From an uncultured Verrucomicrobiales bacterium (GTDB lineage: Bacteria; Verrucomicrobiota; Verrucomicrobiae; Limisphaerales; CANJSG01): a stretch of 12,057 nucleotides of DNA. Under the pieces are notes generated by a model. It was not told where the DNA came from, searched no databases, and saw only the letters and a list, made by a program, of their open reading frames with translations. The position numbers and the translations under genes were made by a program. The stretch lies in the NCBI GenBank assembly GCA_946480965.1, contig CAMLMI010000122.1, forward strand, positions 1 through 12,057, read 5' to 3'. Below are positions 8,960-12,057 of this stretch, piece by piece (position 1 is the stretch's first letter; each line of letters starts with the position of its first letter).

Positions 8960-10267
8960 ATGCTGCCGCGCATGGCCGCACCCGCCGCCCCTTCCTCCGC
9001 TCCCGCCGAATCCCAACGCCTCATGTCCCTCGACGCTCTCCGGGGCTTCGACATGTTCTGGATCATCGGCGGCGGCGCCTTGGTCGGCGCGCTGCACAAG
9101 ATCTCCGACACCGGTCCTATCCGCGCCATCGCCAACCAACTGGAGCACGTCGATTGGGCCGGGTTCCGCTTCTACGACCTGATCTTTCCGCTCTTCGTCT
9201 TCATCATGGGCGTGTCGCTGGTCTTCTCCCTGACGAAGGAGCTGGAGAAAGGCGGGAGGCCCGCCGCCGCCAAGCGCGCCCTGCGACGCTTCGTGCTGCT
9301 CTTCTTGATGGCGCTCTTCTACTCCGGCGGCGTCAGCACGCTCTGGCCGGACATCCGATTGCTCGGCGTGCTGAACCGCATCGCGCTTTGTTATCTCGCG
9401 GGCTCGATGCTCTTTCTCTTCCTCAACCCCAAGGGGCTCGTCGCCGCCTTCATCGGCCTGCTCGTCGGCTATTGGGCGCTGATGACCTTTGTGCCGATCC
9501 GCGACATCCGGCTGGAACCAACGGCACTTGCGGAACGCGCCGAAGCTGTCGGCAAACCCGAGATCGCCGCCGAACTTCGCAGCGGACGGAACCCTTCCTC
9601 CGCAAAGAACGGAGTCGCGATGGCCTTCGCCCGCGAGCAATACGACGCCACCACCGCCACCGTGACCGGCAAGTTCGAGCCCGGCTACAACCTGGCCAAC
9701 CACCTCGACTTCCTCCATCTGCCCGGCAAGAAGTGGGACAACTTCTGGGACCCCGAAGGCATCCTCAGCACCCTGCCCGCCATCGGCACCTGCCTGCTGG
9801 GCGTCTTCGCCGGGTTGATCCTTCGCAGCGCCACGGTCTCGCCGGACAAGAAGGTGCTCTGGCTCGTCGTGGGCGGGCTCGGAGTGCTCGCCCTGGGCTG
9901 GCTGTGGAATCTCCAGTTCCCCGTCATCAAGAAGATATGGACGTCCTCTTTCGTGCTCGTCGCCGGTGGCTTCAGTTCCCTGCTGCTGGCCGCGTTCTAT
10001 TGGGTGATCGACGTGAAGGGCTGGCGCAACTGGTCCCTGCCCTTCGTCTGGTATGGCTGCAACGCCATCACCATCTACGTCGCCAGCAATCTCCTCGGCG
10101 GCTTCAGCTCCATCGCCCGGCGGTTCGTCGGCGGCGATGTCCGGGCCTTCTTCAACGGAGCGGAGAACACTGGCTACGGCGATCTGTTGGTGGCGCTCGT
10201 TGGCTTGGCACTGACGTTCTGGTTCTTGCGCTTTCTGTATAACCGGAAAATTTTCCTCCGGCTGTGA
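8960..10267 (+). CDS. HGSNAT-like (DUF5009/COG4299) membrane acyltransferase
   Basis: This 435-residue polytopic membrane protein carries the heparan-alpha-glucosaminide N-acetyltransferase-like signature. It has RLMSLDALRGFDMFWIIGGG (residues 20-39) and then LEHVDWAGFRFYDLIFPLFVFIMG. His63 in LEHVDWAG aligns with the active-site histidine of human HGSNAT (in its KHASWNG segment). Hydrophobic segments lie at about 73-91, 110-123, 137-155, 158-178, 271-288, 298-316, 328-350, 361-380 and 408-426. A soluble insert at about 185-260 interrupts the bundle. Family members move acetyl groups from cytosolic acetyl-CoA across the membrane onto amino sugars; the bacterial substrate here is unknown. The start could be ATG 8960, ATG 8972 or ATG 9023, with no Shine-Dalgarno to decide; the segment before Arg20 is Ala/Pro-rich. 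Its stop overlaps the next gene (GTGA). Confidence 0.88.
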   Translation: MLPRMAAPAAPSSAPAESQRLMSLDALRGFDMFWIIGGGALVGALHKISDTGPIRAIANQLEHVDWAGFRFYDLIFPLFVFIMGVSLVFSLTKELEKGGRPAAAKRALRRFVLLFLMALFYSGGVSTLWPDIRLLGVLNRIALCYLAGSMLFLFLNPKGLVAAFIGLLVGYWALMTFVPIRDIRLEPTALAERAEAVGKPEIAAELRSGRNPSSAKNGVAMAFAREQYDATTATVTGKFEPGYNLANHLDFLHLPGKKWDNFWDPEGILSTLPAIGTCLLGVFAGLILRSATVSPDKKVLWLVVGGLGVLALGWLWNLQFPVIKKIWTSSFVLVAGGFSSLLLAAFYWVIDVKGWRNWSLPFVWYGCNAITIYVASNLLGGFSSIARRFVGGDVRAFFNGAENTGYGDLLVALVGLALTFWFLRFLYNRKIFLRL

Positions 10268-11625
10268 ACACCCGCGCCCTGCTCCGCCTCCTTCCCCTGC
10301 TTTGCTGCTTTGGGCTCGGAACCCAAGCGGCCGATTGGCCCGGCTTCCTCGGCCCCAACGGCGATGGCACTTCGCCGGAAACCAACCTGGTCGAAACCAT
10401 CCCGACCAACGGCCTGCCCGTGCTCTGGGAAAAACGCATCGGCACCGGCTACAGCGCGCCCTCGGTCCGCGGCAACGTCCTCGTCGCCTTCCATCGCCAA
10501 GGCGACGAGGAAATCACCGAAGCGGTGACGACGGACTCCGGTTCGCCGATCTGGAAACGCACCGCCAAGTCCACCTTTCGCGATCCCTACGGCTACAGCA
10601 ATGGTCCCCGCTGCGCTCCGGTGCTCTCGACCAATCGCGTCTTCACCTTCGGCGCGGAAGGCCGGTTGACCTGTCTCGACCTCGCCAGCGGCCAAGTGGT
10701 CTGGGAACGCGAAACCTCGAAGGACTTCACCGTGCCCGAAGCCTTCTTCGGCGTCGGCAGCACGCCGTTGCTCGATGGCGACCGGCTCCTCGTGATGGTC
10801 GGCGGGCAGCCCAATTCCGGAGTCGTCGCCTTCGATGCCGCCACCGGCAAGACGCTCTGGGAAAATGTCGGGGCCTCCAACTGGCAGGGCCAGCCCATGA
10901 TCGGTTGGCCCGGGGAACGCACTGTCGTCTGGCGCGACTACGACAAGCAGGCCAGCTACGCCTCGCCCGTCATCGCCACGATCCACGGAAAACGCACCGC
11001 CCTCTGTCTCATGCGCCAGGGCCTCGTCGCGCTCGATCCCGCCAATGGCCAGGTCCGCTTCAGCCGCTGGTTCCGCACCCGCGTGGATGAGTCGGTCAAC
11101 GCCGCCAATCCCGTCGTGCTCGGCGACGAAATCCTCCTCTCCGCCGCCTACTACAAGATCGGCTCCGTGCTGCTGAAGGTGAACGAACTGGTCTCCGAAC
11201 CCCGCGACGTCTGGTCCGGCACCACGCTTGAAGCCCACTGGAGCACACCCATTCTGCTCAACGGTCATCTCTACGCCTTCAGCGGCCGCAACGAACCGGA
11301 CGCCCGCTTCCGCTGTGTGGAATGGAAGACCGGCAGGCTGATGTGGGAACGCGACGAAAGCTGGTCTCGCGGCGAAGACCAGCCCAACCGCTTCGGCCGC
11401 GGCGCGCTCATCTTGGCCGACGGCAAGCTCATCGCCCTCGGCGAAGGTGGTCTGTTGGGAATCTTCCGTCCCGATCCCGCGCGCTTGGTAGAACTGGCCC
11501 GCTGGCAAGTGCCCGGCGTGAAACACCCCGTCTGGCCCGGTCCCGTCCTCTCCCACGGCCGCCTCTACGTCCGCTCCGAAGACCGTCTGATCGCGCTGGA
11601 CGCGGCTCGGCCATCGTCGAAGTAG
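10264..11625 (+). CDS. Secreted PQQ-like beta-propeller protein (BamB-like repeats)
   Basis: This is a 453-residue protein with an N-terminal signal peptide (MNTRALLRLLPLLCCFGLGTQA, cleavage near Ala22/Ala23). The mature start, DWPGFLGPNGDGTSPETNL, is typical of the abundant PQQ-binding-like beta-propellers of Verrucomicrobiota and Planctomycetes. Blade repeats end in G-x-x-x-W: LDLASGQVVWERE (138-150), FDAATGKTLWENV (190-202), LDPANGQVRFSRW (257-269) and CVEWKTGRLMWERD (351-364). Other blades show 'SAPSVRGNVLVAF' and 'STPILLNGHLYAF' strands. It is expected in the periplasm. Whether it binds PQQ is unknown, and many relatives are scaffold or binding propellers without enzymatic activity. The GTG start overlaps the TGA of the acyltransferase gene, indicating translational coupling and a possible joint role at the cell envelope. 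The TAG stop coincides with the edge of the following repeat-like hairpin. Confidence 0.9.
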   Translation: MNTRALLRLLPLLCCFGLGTQAADWPGFLGPNGDGTSPETNLVETIPTNGLPVLWEKRIGTGYSAPSVRGNVLVAFHRQGDEEITEAVTTDSGSPIWKRTAKSTFRDPYGYSNGPRCAPVLSTNRVFTFGAEGRLTCLDLASGQVVWERETSKDFTVPEAFFGVGSTPLLDGDRLLVMVGGQPNSGVVAFDAATGKTLWENVGASNWQGQPMIGWPGERTVVWRDYDKQASYASPVIATIHGKRTALCLMRQGLVALDPANGQVRFSRWFRTRVDESVNAANPVVLGDEILLSAAYYKIGSVLLKVNELVSEPRDVWSGTTLEAHWSTPILLNGHLYAFSGRNEPDARFRCVEWKTGRLMWERDESWSRGEDQPNRFGRGALILADGKLIALGEGGLLGIFRPDPARLVELARWQVPGVKHPVWPGPVLSHGRLYVRSEDRLIALDAARPSSK

Positions 11626-11627
11626 GA

Positions 11628-11642
11628 CAGGCTTGCAGCCTG
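11628..11642. repeat. Short hairpin CAGGCT-TGC-AGCCTG after the propeller gene
   Basis: A 6-bp perfect stem (11628-11633 with 11637-11642) with a 3-nt loop begins 3 nt after the TAG stop. No T-run follows, so it is a poor intrinsic terminator. The GTAGGACAGGCTTGCAGCCTG context resembles dispersed intergenic repeats I recall from Verrucomicrobiota genomes; that link comes from memory and cannot be confirmed here. Confidence 0.5.
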
Positions 11643-11825
11643 CCTCCGAAATCTTCTTGGCATCCCAGAACGGTTTCGCCTGTGGACGGAATGGAGGTTT
11701 TCGGATTTTCCACGTTCCAAGAGTTCGGCTGTCTCGTTCGCTACGTTGGCTTCGTTTCGTTGTTCTCTCCAGCTACCACGGAAGTTCCATTTACCGTCGC
11801 GGCTCCGCGCTTCCACAGTCGGACC
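11643..11825. other. Non-coding spacer, possible dispersed intergenic repeat
   Basis: This stretch lies between the propeller gene and the next gene. No reading frame here looks like protein: candidates on both strands are rich in Arg/Ser and resemble no family. It contains a second short hairpin, CGCGG-CT-CCGCG (11798-11809). On the minus strand it has the similar short runs CGAAACGAAG and GTAGCGAACG, which recall structured or repetitive intergenic DNA. Composition is less GC-rich than the flanking genes. Confidence 0.35.
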
Positions 11826-12057
11826 GTGATTCAGGGCCATTCCATCTCATCCCAGCGCAGCTTCCGGCCGGTCCTGGCCTTTGCTTCCTTGCTGCTTCCT
11901 TGGATGGCCACGGCCCAGAGCTCCGTCGAAATCGACTCCGTGCTCCAGACGACGCCGGGACAGGAACTCGCCTCTTCCCAGCAGACCATCGCTTCCATGC
12001 CCGGACCGTTCGCCTCCGTGCTCCGGTCTATTTGTAAGTGTAGCAAACAATTATCTT
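11826..12057 (+). CDS. Probable secreted protein, N-terminal fragment (runs off window)
   Basis: An open frame from GTG 11826 reaches the window end (77 codons). Its N-terminus reads as a clear signal peptide: basic n-region (SSQRSFRP), hydrophobic core VLAFASLLLPWMA, and a TAQS c-region with likely cleavage after Ala30. The mature start is QSSVEIDSVLQTTPGQELA. No family is recognised from so short a piece. No Shine-Dalgarno is visible before the GTG; the next in-frame Met (residue 27) would destroy the signal peptide. Residues 1-69 have GC-rich codons. From about residue 69 (ATT TGT AAG TGT AGC AAA...) the codons turn AT-rich and the sequence looks unlike the rest, so the gene may be interrupted there. 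The assignment rests on the signal peptide alone. Confidence 0.5.
   Translation, partial: MIQGHSISSQRSFRPVLAFASLLLPWMATAQSSVEIDSVLQTTPGQELASSQQTIASMPGPFASVLRSICKCSKQLS

Noticed and set aside
8752..9135. N-terminal extension of PilB2 to an ATG at 9135
   Set aside because: It would cross the intergenic region and the acyltransferase start, its residues are Arg/Gly-rich without similarity to the paralogue, and GTG 8751 gives a length matching PilB1.
10174..11556. 460-codon minus-strand frame opposite the propeller
   Set aside because: The opposite strand has a signal peptide and repeated blade motifs; this frame has none and is Gly/Ala/Asp-rich.
11628..11642. Intrinsic terminator after the propeller gene
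   Set aside because: The stem is only 6 bp and is followed by GC-containing sequence without a T-run, so it is better described as a hairpin or repeat.
11633..12037. 134-codon plus-strand frame in the right flank
   Set aside because: It begins inside the hairpin and its translation resembles nothing. The frame from 11826 has a convincing signal peptide instead.

Overview
The window looks like chromosomal DNA of a GC-rich member of Verrucomicrobiota. This is inferred from gene content, not from a marker gene. The content includes several pseudopilins with FTLIELLVVIAIIAVLA-type N-termini, a HGSNAT-like (DUF5009/COG4299) membrane acyltransferase, and a secreted PQQ-type beta-propeller beginning with a DWPGFLGPNGDG segment. 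No rRNA, tRNA, CRISPR array or complete transposon was recognised.

Positions 1-8751 (minus strand) hold a type IV pilus / type II secretion-like assembly cluster. In transcription order it reads: PilB/GspE-family ATPase (here PilB2, GTG start at 8751), PilT-family retraction ATPase, a second PilB/GspE-family ATPase (PilB1), and the PilC/GspF inner-membrane platform protein. After a 95-bp gap come a BrnT-like toxin and its CopG/ribbon-helix-helix antitoxin, followed by three class-III-signal pseudopilins (GspG-like, GspG-like, and GspH/FimT-like running off the left edge). Motors and platform are complete. Prepilin peptidase, secretin, PilM/N/O and a major pilin gene are not in the window.

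The most unusual point is the toxin-antitoxin pair inside this cluster. It has its own putative promoter and inverted-repeat operator. Its antitoxin gene overlaps the first pseudopilin by ATGA, and that pseudopilin's Shine-Dalgarno sequence lies within the antitoxin's last codons. Expression of the pseudopilins may therefore be tied to autoregulation of the TA module.

Positions 8752-8959 form a divergent intergenic region with a 10-bp palindrome and a short direct repeat. Positions 8960-11625 (plus strand) hold a two-gene unit: a polytopic HGSNAT-like acyltransferase and a secreted PQQ-like beta-propeller protein, joined by a GTGA overlap.

Positions 11620-11825 are non-coding, begin with a hairpin (CAGGCT-TGC-AGCCTG) and look like a dispersed intergenic repeat. 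At 11826 a probable secreted protein starts (GTG, clear signal peptide) and runs to the right edge. The last ~27 bases switch abruptly to AT-rich sequence, which may mark an insertion or assembly boundary.
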